64,000 nt of DNA from Labyrinthula sp. Ha (lineage: Eukaryota > Sar > Bigyra > Labyrinthulida > Labyrinthulaceae): assembly GCA_015227615.1 (NCBI GenBank), contig JAALGZ010000004.1, forward strand, positions 2,167,567 through 2,231,566, written 5' to 3'. A program made the translations under genes and the position numbers. Below the pieces are notes generated by a model, which saw nothing but the letters and a program-made list of their open reading frames with translations, was not told the DNA's origin and ran no database searches. This document shows, piece by piece, positions 1 to 12,309 of this stretch (its first letter is position 1; each line of letters opens with the position of its first letter).

Positions 1-3000
1 GTTGCCTAGTGCCCCAATATTATATAATGCACTTAGGAATTTATATAATATGCATGGTTAGTCTGAAATAAAAAAACTGTGTATAGTTGCTGTGTTTATC
101 TGTTAATAAAATAATCTGATTTAAGAAAAAACTAATAGTCTATTCATTATTCGAATACAGTCATTTTTGCAAGAAAAAAGAAATCACAGTTGAATGACAA
201 TGTATCTTAACAAAAATATACTACTCAAGAACAAAAATCAATCTAAAAAAATCAAAAATCCAAGTTACCAAGATCCGCAATCAAATTCTAAAACACCGAA
301 ATCAAAGAGATGATTAAATCAAAGGATAAAAAACAAAAAAAGGAAGAATATGGATGATATCGTATTTCCATGTCTTATACAACTTTGAGATAATAAATTT
401 GACAAATCTTCTACAAAAATATCAGATACCAATAAAATAAAAGGAACGAGAAATAAAGACATAGAACAAAGAAAAAATTCTCTATAAAAACAGCTTGTTC
501 TTGTCAAACAAAGACAACTAACTTCCTTGAAAAATTTGTGATATCTTAATAGCTAATATAATCCATCCTGACTAACCTTTCTAAGAAAGATGTTAAGGAA
601 ACTAATTATAAAGAGGTCGAGCAGAATAAAGTGACAAATAAAAGGAAGGTGAATGATGTATCCAGGAAATCTGCTCATAAGTCGATAGTTTGAAAATAGT
701 GAAAATTTTCAATATTTTATTCTGATCGCAGCGAGTTGAAGTCAGCACACACCAAAAGGAAATTTATCTCTTGTGCTGAGACCACGGCTTTTGATCTTGA
801 ATCTTGAGAAACTTATACTTTATAGTCAAAAATTAGCAGCAAATTTTCAGTAGAAGATAAGAGAAATTTATTTCTTAGAAGTATCTACAAGCTTTGCAGA
901 ATGCAAATGTCACAACTGGATTGCTAACTATCTAGTTTTCTTCACCCTCTATATTATAAGACTTAGCTAAGAAGTTCATTTCAAATTTTCTTTTAGTTTA
1001 CTTAAAGAATAAGATGAACATTCTTACCATAAAAATTGCTTATTTCTTGACCAATGATATATTTATGAGTTTTAATTAAATGGTTGTTAATATAGAGAAC
1101 AAAGATAAGAAATTAGAATATCTGAAACACCCTTTATCCAAGTTCAAGATTATTATTAATAATAATAAGATTTTGTTTTTATTGGAGATAGACCTCAAGT
1201 TTCCATTAAAGAAAGTAAGCGTGTAGAAATAATTATATATCTTTTTGCTTAGACAACCCCAACACTGCAATATTTAACTGTAGAAAACGAGAACAGAGAA
1301 AAAAATAGAATAGTAATTATTTTGGTCAAAACTCACCAAAATATTTTCAGCATACACTATTAAGATCTACTTTACATCCTCAACAATCTTTCTTTGGGTA
1401 TGTTGCAAAATAAGTCGAGAAAATGATCACAGTATGGAAAGTTAAAAAAACATGTCACCTAATATGATTTAATCGCTGGAAGTGGTGTTCCCAAAGCTAT
1501 AAGTAGAGATGAAAAATGAATTGTGGATATACAGCAGGGAATAATAAAAATATGAAGAGTAATAAAAGAGCTATAAACAAATGTTTATAAAATATCTCCT
1601 GAATTATAAGAATAACTTTTTTAAATCGCAAATGGATACTACTCAGCTCATGTTGATAGTACAAGGAATATCTTACGAAGAAATAAATAGAAGTAAAGGA
1701 GTTAGTTGATATTGGGGAAGACATAAACATCGCCAAATTAAAAATAATGGATTCTTTTATGTACGTTAAGTACAATCTAAAATTTGCTCTAAAAATGAGC
1801 TGCCGGATAAAATGGCTCTAAAAGTAGCAAAGATAGTAAAGGCCAATATAATTTTCAAACAAGAGGAACACAAACTGGGCTTGAGATCGCAAAAACTTAT
1901 TTCTAGTGGATATACACAACTGGAGATATATTATCATCAGGAAATACATTGGATGTATACATCCTCAGCTTGGATTGGAAAAGAGATCCTAAATCCTAGA
2001 GAAACAAACAATATGAAAACAAAAACAATGTTAAAATTCTTATGCCAGGGAAAGATACAAAGCGTTTAAAAGATTGAAACTGTATACGGATGCATTCACT
2101 GTTAAATCCAGAAAACTTATGTTTCTCTATATTTAAAATGTTTTTGTTTTGGCAGAAAAAGAAGGAATTCAGGGCATAGAAGCTGAAGTATGGGTTTGTA
2201 GTTTTGAAGCCTTTCTATACTCAGCTAAAATAATATTTTTGATATTTTTGCCAAAGTGGGTATGTATGTTTATGGGTTCCTTTGTATCTAGACATCATAG
2301 AAAAGTTTATTTTCATAATGGAAGGCTTTCTTTATTCATATAACCTTTATATATCTTATAAACATAGAAAATGAAATAAGAACCAAAGGGTTTCACTTGT
2401 AGAAGAATAAATATGTTTTGCATAGAAAGATTTACAATAATCCGATTGAACTTATTTTGAATCAACTGGTCTACCACTTTCACTGTGTCTAAAAACTAGA
2501 ATAATGTCAGCCTGAAAGGATATGAATGGATGTATCACAAAAACTAGTCACAAGAAATTTATCTTGAATAAGCGGAGCATATTGAAACTATCTTCTAAAC
2601 ACCCAGTAATATGGAAAAAAATAAAGCTATCTCATTTTAAAGAGGTAGAAAGATATGTAAACTGAATCCGATACGGATTTCGGCTATGCTCGACAATATC
2701 CCCTACAAATTAGAGAAGTTCGGTATTAGCGAGGGATGTATCAAACTTAGTGAAGAAAAAATTTCAATATTAGATGCACTGTATTTTAAGATGACTGAAA
2801 GCTTACTGTCGTTAAATTAAGAAGATATCTTGGAAGACAGAGTTAGCAGGTATATGGCCGCTAGGGGTTTATACTATCCAATGCTACTATGAGTATACCA
2901 ACATCTATTGAGGTCGGGCTTATAGAAAGTCCCCAATCATGCATGGCGATAGTTACCATCAGGCTGCTGATGTTGAAGAATTTGGAAACACATGTTTACA

Positions 3001-6000
3001 GCTCCCATACAAACGGAAATATGCAGTGAGACACATAATCCGATTTGAGTCATCATTTTTTGTGGCCCTAAAGAAGTTAGAATTTCCACCGGACTGGAAC
3101 TTTTTTTCGATTCAAGATAACACGAAGTGGAAGAACGAAAATTTCTTCAATAGATATCACATGGTCGCAAACATACGTCTAAGTGCTATCACTGTAAAAA
3201 CTTTCATAAATATTCCTTAATATGAAAGATAAGTCTTGTCGCTCAAGGGATCGAATTTCTATTTGACAATTAATATCATATCGGGACTGAATTTCTTGCA
3301 TATGAGAGTAGCACATAGACATTTATTTATATTAGTTACCAATCGTTCTGTATACAGAGTGATTGGGTTCATATGGGTTTGTGCAACTCCTTTGTGTTAT
3401 AGCCCAAGCGAGTCACAAATCAAATAATCGACGGAGACAATGTACTCTACTCTTGGAGTCCCAAGAATGGAGTGGTTGCCTGACTTGATGACTTATTCAT
3501 TTATGAAGATTTTTTTTGATCTTCTCTATCTTACTGGTAGATATTATGAAGAACACTTAATGGAGAAAGTTAAATTCTATTTGAAAAGTGTACATTTCTG
3601 GAAGCATCAACTATTTGGTATGGAGGAGAAATAGGATCTATTGATTTGAATTCTTCTCCCGATTCTCATCAATAAGTTATTGATTTGCTAAAACTCATTT
3701 TCAGACATAAATTATATCAGATGGTTTACTTAAGTAGATAACTATCCCGCGCCTAATATATTTTCACTAGCAGAAATAAAGCAACAGTTTGCTACAAATG
3801 TTATTCTGGGGGGGTTATAGGTTATTGATATCGAGGAAAAAAAGAAACAATGGAATAGAATGGGGAATTGGGTAACTCTTTTCTGAGGCTAAAGAATTCA
3901 ACGGTCGAGGCTTTACAACATTTTTTATTTTGCTATGAGAACCAGATACCAGTTTTACTATTTGTGGACGCATATGTGACTATATGGGGTTTGAAGATGT
4001 CCCTAGATATACTTACAAACATGCCTGAAGGTGTCAAAAGTCTAAAGCCTAAACCACTCTTATTCGTCTTTTAATATTTTAATAACAATGAAGTGAGATG
4101 AAATATTGGGTTCAAGGAACTATACCCTATTATATATAGTTTCGACCGCGCTGATTTTTTATTGCGCTGTCACATTGGAAGGATATTCGTCTACACGAAT
4201 CATCAAGTTTTCTCTCAATTTTCTTGACGAATGAAAATGAGAATATAATCTAGTTGTTTAGGTTTTTTCACTGGATAGTGATCCTTCAAAATGTTGGAGA
4301 AACGTTTTTTTTATTTATCAGCCAGAGACAACTTTTCATCAGAAATATTAATAGAATGGGAAAACAAGCAGGTAATATCATAGTTTATAGGTTGAAGCTA
4401 ATATATGTAGAGCTCCGTGATGAATAAATAACTTATGAATATTAAAGTTTAGCGGATGAAGACCAACATTGGATATACATAAGCTATGGAGCAACCTTCT
4501 ATTCAATTACCGAGTTGCAGAGTTCCTATGAGGAAATACAGAAACAAAGATTAGTGACCACCGATATAATAAAGATGAGATCGTTACCAACGCAAAATTC
4601 AACTCTGCAAAGAACATATCAGTATCCAGCAATAAGACCAAAGAACGAGGGAGAGACAAGACTTGGTAGACGCAAACTTAGAGCACGGTGGAGTCCCATA
4701 CGTCCTGATTACGCTGATATCTTTTTACTCTAATTTCATGGAAAAAATATATCATTTTTATCTTTTTTTATATTTAACATAGCATTGAGTGCATAAAGGA
4801 TACCAAATTGAAGGAAAAGCAGAAGAAACTACCTGGGGATATACTGGGATAGGTAGCTTTTGATGAAGGCTGTATTATACAAATGGTATCTAGTAACTGT
4901 GAAGGACATGGTGACTCAAATAATCGTATTAATGCAAGTTATTCATGGTAATTCCAACAAAGTTAGGGGAAAAGAAGATATTATAGAAGTAATACTTTCA
5001 GGATCTAAATATGAGGAATTAAGACACCTTGTTGAAGTCTTTTAGAAGATGATGTCTACATTGCAGGTGATTTTCCAAGATTATTAGAAGAGTTTTTCAT
5101 CTTAAGAGACTGGAGTTAAAGGCAAGAGATATTTTACACCGTGATTATTGAAGGCTTAGCCGTTGCTAGTTATTAGAATATATATGTTAATTTACCTAAC
5201 TAACTAAGTCCCTGATATTACTAAAGTTTTACAAAGTTTGCATCTTAAGATATTTATTCAGATTTTTCGTGGGATCTGATCATTATCTATATATCAATAA
5301 ATATGGGTACTTCATAGCACTCATAGATTCAAATATACGGGATAAGATGTTTCTTCTTGAGGATAACCCTACTTCAAAGAGTATATGTAATTTCATTATG
5401 GAATGGTGTGTACACCTTGATTTTGCTGACAAATTTACAGTGATTACAGATAACGCTTCTCATTTTTCAAACCAGCTTTTGAATACACTATCGCGCAATC
5501 TAAGATATTAACATTCTTGTATCATAGCCTATAGTCCGTGGAAGAACGACTCGGTGGGTGTATTCAGTATATCTATCTTGAAGTACGTCAGGCATTTGTT
5601 CTCGCAATATAATCTACACGCAAAAGAGTCACACATCCTGGTGCCACTAATTACATGTTTTCTGAATAATAGACAAAATGGAAGAAGGGAAATATGTAGC
5701 CAAATCGGATATTTCTACTCTACGGTCTTAAATTTAGTTTGATACCAAAAAGATTGAAATTATTTGTGATAAGATACGATAATTCATTGTCAGAACCGTA
5801 CTCCATATAGGAAATTCTGAATACTATGAAATTCTGGTTTGAAAGATTGGAACCAATACAGGCTTGAGTCTATAATTTTACAAAGTTGCAGAGGAATGTG
5901 AAAAAAACACCAGACTGAACAAGAATGTGATATCAAGAATGTTATTTGAACCTGGTGATTATGCATTAGTATCCGAAAAAAGGTACAATAAATACCCTAA

Positions 6001-8440
6001 ACAAGACCAAACTTACATGGTTAGAGCCGTACCAGATAATTCCAATTTCATCATATAATGTCCGTAAGGTTGAGATTTTTCCAAGGAAGTAAAAAGTAGT
6101 TCACATATTTAGTATTTGGCATTACGGCAGAAGACCTCCTTCAAATGTTTCAAATCTCAAAACTGCTTTTTTTTGCACAACGATTGGTCGCTCTAAGTGG
6201 ACATGATAAAGAATATATATATATATATATCTTTCGGAAGAAGAGTTACCCCCAATATATTGCCATTATTTTTTGGCTGGGATTCGAGCACCACCATGAC
6301 ACTCAAGAAACGTTTAAGGTTTTTATGAGGATTTGCAAACATTAGTTTGATGTTTTGTGGAGAATATCGCCGTAGATAATTACACGAACAACGTTCTATT
6401 AGCTCTGATGGCCAATTGGGATGACACAATGCTAGAAACCAGAAACAAGACTCGAATACCAAGCATGGTTAGTTTGTGCTATGTGGTATATGAAAATTTT
6501 AATCGTCTTCTTGCGAAAACATCCTAGGTTGCTATGAGGTGGAGAAGCGAATATTGACTCAGTTGATTTTGAAATATGGATGTGGAAACTATTTAAGATA
6601 TAAGCAGTCAAATGTACTGCCCTTCAGATGGAAGCAGTCGCTTAATTCTTAACTCCAAGCAGTACTATTGTTGTAGTAAATAGATGTGTTCTATGGGCTG
6701 TGTTTTCATCTTAGGAATACTTTGGGTTTCTTGAAATCTCACTTTGGAATACCTAAACTTGCAAATAAGGTTCCTATGATATATACTACTCTTTATTGTT
6801 AAACTGTATTTTTATCTATATTTATATCGCACGTACGCACTTATCTAGAAAACCAGACGGAAGATGTTGAAGTGGAATGTTTTTGCCGTGTTAATGGTCG
6901 GGGAGATTTAGGGGCTTTTTTAGAGGAGTTCAACAAGAAAAGATGCCAGCTGTTTTAAAAACCTATGGGTGAAGATGAAAGCAGCATATGGGAGAGATTT
7001 CCCCTTTATAAATATCACAACGTTATAATCTGGGAAGCTGTTAAAAATGATTTAACCTTATTTTGGAATTGGTACCTTGAGGATGATATGCTTTATCTTC
7101 TACTAGATAACCTTGACGCTCATTTTTGTTCTGCTTTTCCTACTCCGAAAGAAACCTTTGTATCTTAGAGACTTGAAATTTTCCTAAATATGATGCTTCG
7201 ATCATGGTTGTGTCTAAAGGAAAAGATATCGAGGTTACTGTCTTAAATCCTCCAACTCAAAAGAGGACCCTACTTCAATATCTGGGTGTAATTTTTCCAC
7301 TGTAGTTGGAGAAGAACAGATGAGAATACATTGTGATCCTCCTTATTCAAGGATAATACTTTAATATTCTTAGAATATTATTTAGGAATGAAAAAAACCA
7401 AGATGAACTCTTTCATTGATATTAAGTTAAGCCCTCCTTTGAATGTAGGCTCAGTCTTGTGCTCTCGAAGGATAGTACCGGAGGTATTTATTTGAGAAGA
7501 TATACAGTATTTATTTGAGATGAAGATATGAAGTTAATCATTATATTGTATTTTGAGGTATGAATGGTGAAAGTATCAAGAAATTAAAAAAGAAACAAAA
7601 AAAGGAAAGACAAAAGGAAGCGCAAAAGTAAAAATCAAAGTTTGAGTAAAAAAATGCCTTTCTGAAAGTAGTATAATAATTAAAAAGTTCGTTTAGAACA
7701 TAACACCATGCCAACCCCACCGGTGGGATAGCTTTGCCATAGAACACAAGGCATATTGCTATTTTCAAGAAGTTGAAATTCAGTCACGATCTGGTGCCTA
7801 ATGGAAGTTTAATGTTCTCTTGAATAACTAACAAGATTTAAAGTGACGTACTTTGTTGGGCTAAAAATCAGAACCTATACTTATGCGACACCCTGGTTTG
7901 GATTAAATGACACTATTCTGGAAAATTGCCTAATTTCATAGGTCATGCTCCGCAATATTGCCAAGAGACCTGTCCTGTTTTTCAAAGACGCATTCGAAAA
8001 TATTTAATTGTTCAAGTACTCTTGAAGAATTATCTTTGATGCAATATGTTGGAACTATTGAAATGATACCTTTAGAGCCTTATGGTAAAACTACCGTGAT
8101 TTATATCATGCTTGAGAAGATATTTCCGGCTGGTAATTTTCTTGGGCTATTCGCACGAAATAGTAATATTCGCCCTTGATGGATTTTGATTGGCCTGGAA
8201 ATTTTGCCTGAGGCTCACCTAGCTCATTTAAATTCAGACCGTGAGAACTCATCTTGAGTTTATGGGAAGGAAACACCTTGTTGCCTATTGCCCGGATATT
8301 ATTCATTAGAATTGAATACTTATGTAATATACACGTTTAGTTTGAATTAAAATTTAGCTGTTAAAGAATGTTGTACTTAACCGCTATTGGCCTAATCTGA
8401 TTTAAGCAATAATTAATTAGCCTAGACAGACCGTGACTTT
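1..8440 (+). mobile_element. Fossil Ty3/gypsy-like LTR element, left-arm copy
   Basis: A broken LTR retroelement reading left to right. Diverged direct repeats at about 1-150 and 8,279-8,430 look like its LTRs: both have GTTGCCTA near the start and AATCTGATTTAAG further in, and the first base of the left one probably lies just outside the window. Recognisable parts in order are a reverse transcriptase palm region (about 3,240-3,420), an RNase H strand (about 4,170-4,230), an integrase catalytic core (about 5,270-5,740), an integrase C-terminal region (about 5,930-6,090), protease-like sequence near 6,275-6,310 and an MT-A70-like domain at about 7,800-8,250. The element is broken by many changes and looks old. 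It predates the palindrome, because both arms carry it. Confidence 0.75.
7800..8250 (+). mobile_element. MT-A70-like methyltransferase remnant in the left-arm fossil
   Basis: This lies between the integrase/protease part and the 3' LTR of the left-arm fossil. It shows landmarks of the MT-A70 (METTL3/METTL4-type N6-adenine methyltransferase) fold: a CDTLVWIK stretch like the EIIWVK strand of the family, GHAPQYCQET in the position of the family's H..(S/G)KE.CL segment, and near the end MLEKIFPAGNFLGLFARN followed by NIRP, matching the family's LE(L)F.R..N.RPGW signature. The domain is fossil and not expected to work. The call rests on motif order read by eye. The mirror copy lies at about 33,690-34,120 on the minus strand. 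Confidence 0.65.
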
Positions 8441-8653
8441 CAAAAATTAGTAGTTATGGGAATGCCCTACTGGGTTAGGAGCTAGCTTACTAGCTAGAGC
8501 TGTTCTGTTAATTCGTACTGGTGGTCTAAATAACTGATGACGTGGCATCGTGTAAGAACCATTGCGCAGGTATCGGTAATTGATCATTAAATGAATAATA
8601 TATTGATAATAAAGTTTTGCTTTACAGATATTAAACATTGATGCTTATTTCGG

Positions 8654-11600
8654 TTATGGATTTACAAGTTTAAGGAAATGTACTCCAGTGCCGGAAACCA
8701 CCACTGCTTTCATTTGTTCATCACTTTCTAAAATGCTTGGATATCCAACTCTTTTTCTTTGTAGAGTGAAGCCAACTCCTTGAATTTCTGGAGTCAAGTT
8801 AACATATTCATTATATCCGAGCTCTTGTTCAAGTTCGCTTGCCTGCTGTTCAACTCCCTCAACATCTAATTCAACTTCCTTTCCATGTTCTCTACTAAGA
8901 GTGAAAGTAGTCTCATCATCTCTTTCTAATACTAGATGTTGTTCATCATCGGAAAAACTAAGTTTAGTTGGTACAAACTCAAGTTTTTGCTGGTAAAGTT
9001 TACTTGTACCTTCCACATCCCAGAGAGCCAGTTTCTGCTTTTCATCAACAGTTGCAACAAATTGCTTCGATGGTGAAATAGCTGAGAGCAATACAGTTGA
9101 GTTTTGTCCATAACCAGTAGATTTCACATCTATTGGATCATAACTCCAAAATAATATCGAATTATCCTCTCCAGTGGATACAATCATATCACACCCGGGT
9201 AAGAAACAAACGCTGCTCACTTTCTTAGTGTGTTGATCATAACTTATTTTAATACCTTGTTTCGGAGAAATATTAGTAAACAACTTCTCTTCCTCCTCTC
9301 TAGCTTCAGAAAATGATTTTGCTAGGGGAACATATCCTTGCTCAGCTTCCTCTACAGCTGTTTCACATATCTCTACAACACCTGATGACAGTCCAATTCC
9401 AAAATGCAATCCATCCTCAGTAAACTCTACGGTTTCAACTACATCCTCATAAGCGTACTCTTTCTTAAGATTTACTGAATCAAGGTCCTCTACATCCCAG
9501 AGAGACAATCCACTTATTTCCCAACTAGCCATAAGCCAACTTTCATAAGGATGAAATGCCATATCCCGGATTTTTCCGTTCTGTTCAATCTGACTCAGTT
9601 TTTTCAGATATGGAAATGCCTGCACTAAATAAATAGCTTTTGTTCCAGCAGCTGCTATTAGTTTGTTGTCACTATTACACCACATCACTTTTCTGATAAT
9701 GAAATCCGTAAACAAGCTCTCACCAACAGGCTTTTCATTTAAATACAACCACAGGTGTGAATTCACATCCCCCATTACATATAATATATTCCTTTCTCCC
9801 TCTTTTAATTCCATGTGTTCATCACCATCAGTAATTTCTCTAATGTCGACACTATGTATCCCGTCAACACAAACTGGGAAATATTCCACTAATCTCCCGG
9901 TCGTAGTGTCCCACAATCTACAGTGTTTTTCCCACCCAACTGAAGCCAACCAACGTGAACTTCCCCCTTGCTTACAGAAACTTAGATCAATTACAGCGTG
10001 TCGAAGTCCAGAGCCACCCTCTTTTGTATCCATTGTTGTAACAGGTCTGCCTCTTTGAGTTTCAAATAGCTTAATGTACCCTTCGTAAAATCCCACAGCA
10101 ACAGTTTTGCCATGTGGAGCAGCAACCATACAACTAACGTTATACTTAATTTCACTTTGCCTCTTTAAAAGTGGGCCGTCTGCAGCTTCTAAACTTGGAA
10201 TAAGAGGTCTCCACCACTGAGTCGCTGGTGCATAATTTCGTGCAGATTTTAGAATAGCTCGAAATGCTGGATCACTTCGATCGATTCTGCCGAGAAATTG
10301 GTTTGCTAATTCCCTGGGGTCGTAACAAAGAGCTCTTCTACCTTTATCAATAACGTTGATAACAACTCTGATAACCCTATCTTCGGGATTTCTCCGTAAG
10401 TAGAGTCCATAGGCATCTGATAAAAACTGTGTTAAATTTGATGAGTACTTAACTGTATCTGCTCTGTCATAACTTAAATCCATGTTCCCCAATAATCTTC
10501 GAAGAAGGAATTTAAAACTTGTCAATAATTTAGTTGCATCACGTTCCCTTGAATATCCTGTAACTTCATCACGAGAAGTTACTAAATGGTAGACAATATG
10601 ATCAAGAACATAATCTGCAACCTCCGCGTCATTATTTCTATAGGCTAACCAACACCATCTAGCCAACGCTTCATTACCAACTTTAGGTTTAACACTCATG
10701 CTTGTTTTAATCGTACTTTTTATATTGTTCAGTGTTTCTGGACCAAAATACTCTTTAACTAAATCTTCATTAAGTGGTTCATCATCAGATGCTATAGCAT
10801 CTTCACGGAATTTAAGAAACTTATATAAAGTATAATGAACAAGATGAACACGACTGTCCAGAGTAGTTAATAAAATACCTATCTTTTCTACCATTTCATT
10901 GAATTTAGACTCTGATATTTCAGGACATGCAGATCTCCACCAGGAAAGTTTCAGCGGTTCCCTGGCCGCTAAAAGCGGAGCAAAAAAGGGTGTGTAGTTC
11001 TCATTAAATTCATGAGAAAGACGATAAAAGATTTGTCCATATAGGTTATTCAATCCTTCAGGCAACTCAACATCTTCCGGGTTTTCGACCAGGGAAAGAT
11101 AAAAGGGCAAAAACTTAATATACAGGATTTTATTATCTGCCTTGGATTTAACTTCAGCAACATCATATTCCAAACCAAGCTGCTCACAATAGAGATCTAG
11201 ATCACCTTGAATCTCACTTTTCTTCCTATTTAAATCAATAGTTTGAACATTTGGTAAAGTACTTAGAAAATATGTACTGTCTTCTCCTTTGGTTGCAGTC
11301 ACGATAAGACATAACCAATCAGGAGTTAATTCGTTCCACTTCTCAATAATCCACAACAGTTCTACCAAGTGGTGCTTTTGACATTGAGTAATCCCGTCAA
11401 TCAACACAACAACACGATTATTCTTCCTTCCTTCAAGTCTCAAATTTAGGAGTTTCCTGGCCGGATATCCAACTAAAACCTCAAATAAATCTTTGTGACT
11501 CAAACTTCTCAAATACCTCTCATTCACGGCATCTTTCGAATGCAAAAAGTATTTCTGTTTACACAAGGCAGAAGTAAAACCGGGAACTGTTGACTGAAGC

Positions 11601-12025
11601 TGATCGCAAATATTTCTTATGACATTCTTCGGGTCCTGATCCAGCGGATTCTCATAAGTTATAAAATAACTTGCCCCAATATAACAAGCTGAAGCAGGTA
11701 GGTCAGTTGTGTACACAGGGGAGCAACTCCTAACAAATGAGTTACAAAAAACAGATTTTCCAAAACCGTCATAGGAGGAAAGAAGCAATGTTCTTTTATG
11801 CAGGTCAATTTTTTCCGGATCAAACGAATACCATTTCAACACAAGTTCTTCCAACCATCTTTGGGTTTCGGGCAGCCGGACACTTGCAAGTTCCTCAGAG
11901 AAGCCATTTCCGTGTTTATTTTGGGCAAGTATGGGAATATCAACAACATCATCTGTCTTGTCTTCCTCTCGATCACCCCGTTTGTTATTCTTACCCCAGT
12001 TAATCAATTTCTTCAATCGCAGCAT
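8654..12025 (-). CDS. NACHT-WD40 protein, STAND-type NTPase (1,123 aa)
   Basis: An intact single-exon reading frame starting at ATG 12,025. The N-terminal ~60 residues are basic and acidic linker. The NTPase follows: a P-loop at residues 84-91 (SYDGFGKS, with Ser where Gly/Ala is usual) and a hydrophobic Walker B strand ending in Asp-Gly at 205-211 (VVVLIDG). A helical region at about 260-600 resembles the winged-helix and arm part of STAND proteins. From about residue 640 there are at least seven degenerate WD repeats, several ending in LWD, FW or similar. Family members work as signal-sensing switches, in innate immunity or self-recognition in several lineages; which role applies here cannot be told. 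No signal peptide or TM segment is visible, so it is probably cytosolic. Its last ~33 codons are duplicated at 32,854-32,952, where the rest of the copy is missing. The stop lies about 200 bp from the fossil LTR element. Confidence 0.9.
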   Translation of the reverse strand: MLRLKKLINWGKNNKRGDREEDKTDDVVDIPILAQNKHGNGFSEELASVRLPETQRWLEELVLKWYSFDPEKIDLHKRTLLLSSYDGFGKSVFCNSFVRSCSPVYTTDLPASACYIGASYFITYENPLDQDPKNVIRNICDQLQSTVPGFTSALCKQKYFLHSKDAVNERYLRSLSHKDLFEVLVGYPARKLLNLRLEGRKNNRVVVLIDGITQCQKHHLVELLWIIEKWNELTPDWLCLIVTATKGEDSTYFLSTLPNVQTIDLNRKKSEIQGDLDLYCEQLGLEYDVAEVKSKADNKILYIKFLPFYLSLVENPEDVELPEGLNNLYGQIFYRLSHEFNENYTPFFAPLLAAREPLKLSWWRSACPEISESKFNEMVEKIGILLTTLDSRVHLVHYTLYKFLKFREDAIASDDEPLNEDLVKEYFGPETLNNIKSTIKTSMSVKPKVGNEALARWCWLAYRNNDAEVADYVLDHIVYHLVTSRDEVTGYSRERDATKLLTSFKFLLRRLLGNMDLSYDRADTVKYSSNLTQFLSDAYGLYLRRNPEDRVIRVVINVIDKGRRALCYDPRELANQFLGRIDRSDPAFRAILKSARNYAPATQWWRPLIPSLEAADGPLLKRQSEIKYNVSCMVAAPHGKTVAVGFYEGYIKLFETQRGRPVTTMDTKEGGSGLRHAVIDLSFCKQGGSSRWLASVGWEKHCRLWDTTTGRLVEYFPVCVDGIHSVDIREITDGDEHMELKEGERNILYVMGDVNSHLWLYLNEKPVGESLFTDFIIRKVMWCNSDNKLIAAAGTKAIYLVQAFPYLKKLSQIEQNGKIRDMAFHPYESWLMASWEISGLSLWDVEDLDSVNLKKEYAYEDVVETVEFTEDGLHFGIGLSSGVVEICETAVEEAEQGYVPLAKSFSEAREEEEKLFTNISPKQGIKISYDQHTKKVSSVCFLPGCDMIVSTGEDNSILFWSYDPIDVKSTGYGQNSTVLLSAISPSKQFVATVDEKQKLALWDVEGTSKLYQQKLEFVPTKLSFSDDEQHLVLERDDETTFTLSREHGKEVELDVEGVEQQASELEQELGYNEYVNLTPEIQGVGFTLQRKRVGYPSILESDEQMKAVVVSGTGVHFLKLVNP

Positions 12026-12057
12026 GTTTATTTTTTAGTTTCTGGGACAATTGGCTT

Positions 12058-12141
12058 TTACCTGTGGCCTTTTCGGACAATTATTTCGTCTTTGGATGTT
12101 GCAACTGCAACGACTACATTGGTCTTAAAAGGAAACTGCAT
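12058..12141 (-). other. Possible 27-codon upstream ORF of the NACHT-WD40 gene
   Basis: A short ATG frame in the presumed 5' leader of the NACHT-WD40 gene, ending 32 bp before that gene's ATG. The peptide begins MQFPFKTNVVVAVATSK and ends in basic residues. It could be a translated upstream ORF, or part of an upstream exon, since the bases just inside its 3' end (CACAG|GTAAAA) resemble a splice donor. I found no in-frame join into the main gene. Confidence 0.25.
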
Positions 12142-12146
12142 TTCTG

Positions 12147-12155
12147 TATATATAG
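12147..12155 (-). promoter_or_regulatory. TATA-like box upstream of the NACHT-WD40 gene
   Basis: The minus strand reads CTATATATAC about 125 bp before the ATG at 12,025. Position and sequence fit a TATA element, but AT-rich DNA makes this a weak call. Confidence 0.2.
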
Positions 12156-12309
12156 TAATACTATGAACTGCTCTTGTACCTGCTTGAAAATTAAGCAGTT
12201 GAAAGTAGTTAAGCTTTCTTGTAAGAAGATTAGATATACAAAAATGGAAGAGGTATCTGCTCCTGATATATGGCAATGGAAAGAACAAACTTTAGAAGAA
12301 ACAATATAG

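Larger units (their letters stand above)
1..8760. repeat. Outer left arm of the 42-kb palindrome
   Basis: This stretch is repeated in inverted orientation at 32,858-41,898. The coordinate sum of matching points stays near 41,895-41,898 from about 1,800 to 7,800, so the arms are nearly collinear with few indels. Identity is uneven: about 85-95% in many places, but essentially complete from about 3,375 to 4,933 and about 99% from about 6,540 to 7,870. The arm contains a fossil LTR element and runs on into the last codons of the NACHT-WD40 gene, so the duplicated unit was a chromosome segment and not just a transposon. Confidence 0.92.

Noticed and set aside
6215-6231. Alternating TA run in the arms as a possible functional signal
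   Set aside because: Ordinary dinucleotide repeat, present in both arms with small length differences.
7541-7768. 75-codon frame identical in both arms (34,128-34,355)
   Set aside because: Identity is explained by the highly similar arm tract. The frame is antisense to the fossil element and has hydrophobic low-complexity composition.
8447-8638. A 63-codon frame conserved in both arms (also 32,971-33,159)
   Set aside because: Many amino-acid differences between the copies with few silent changes, so no sign of protein-level constraint. It is shared arm DNA downstream of the NACHT-WD40 gene.
9663-10058. 131-codon plus-strand frame inside the NACHT-WD40 gene
   Set aside because: Shadow of the long intact minus-strand coding sequence.
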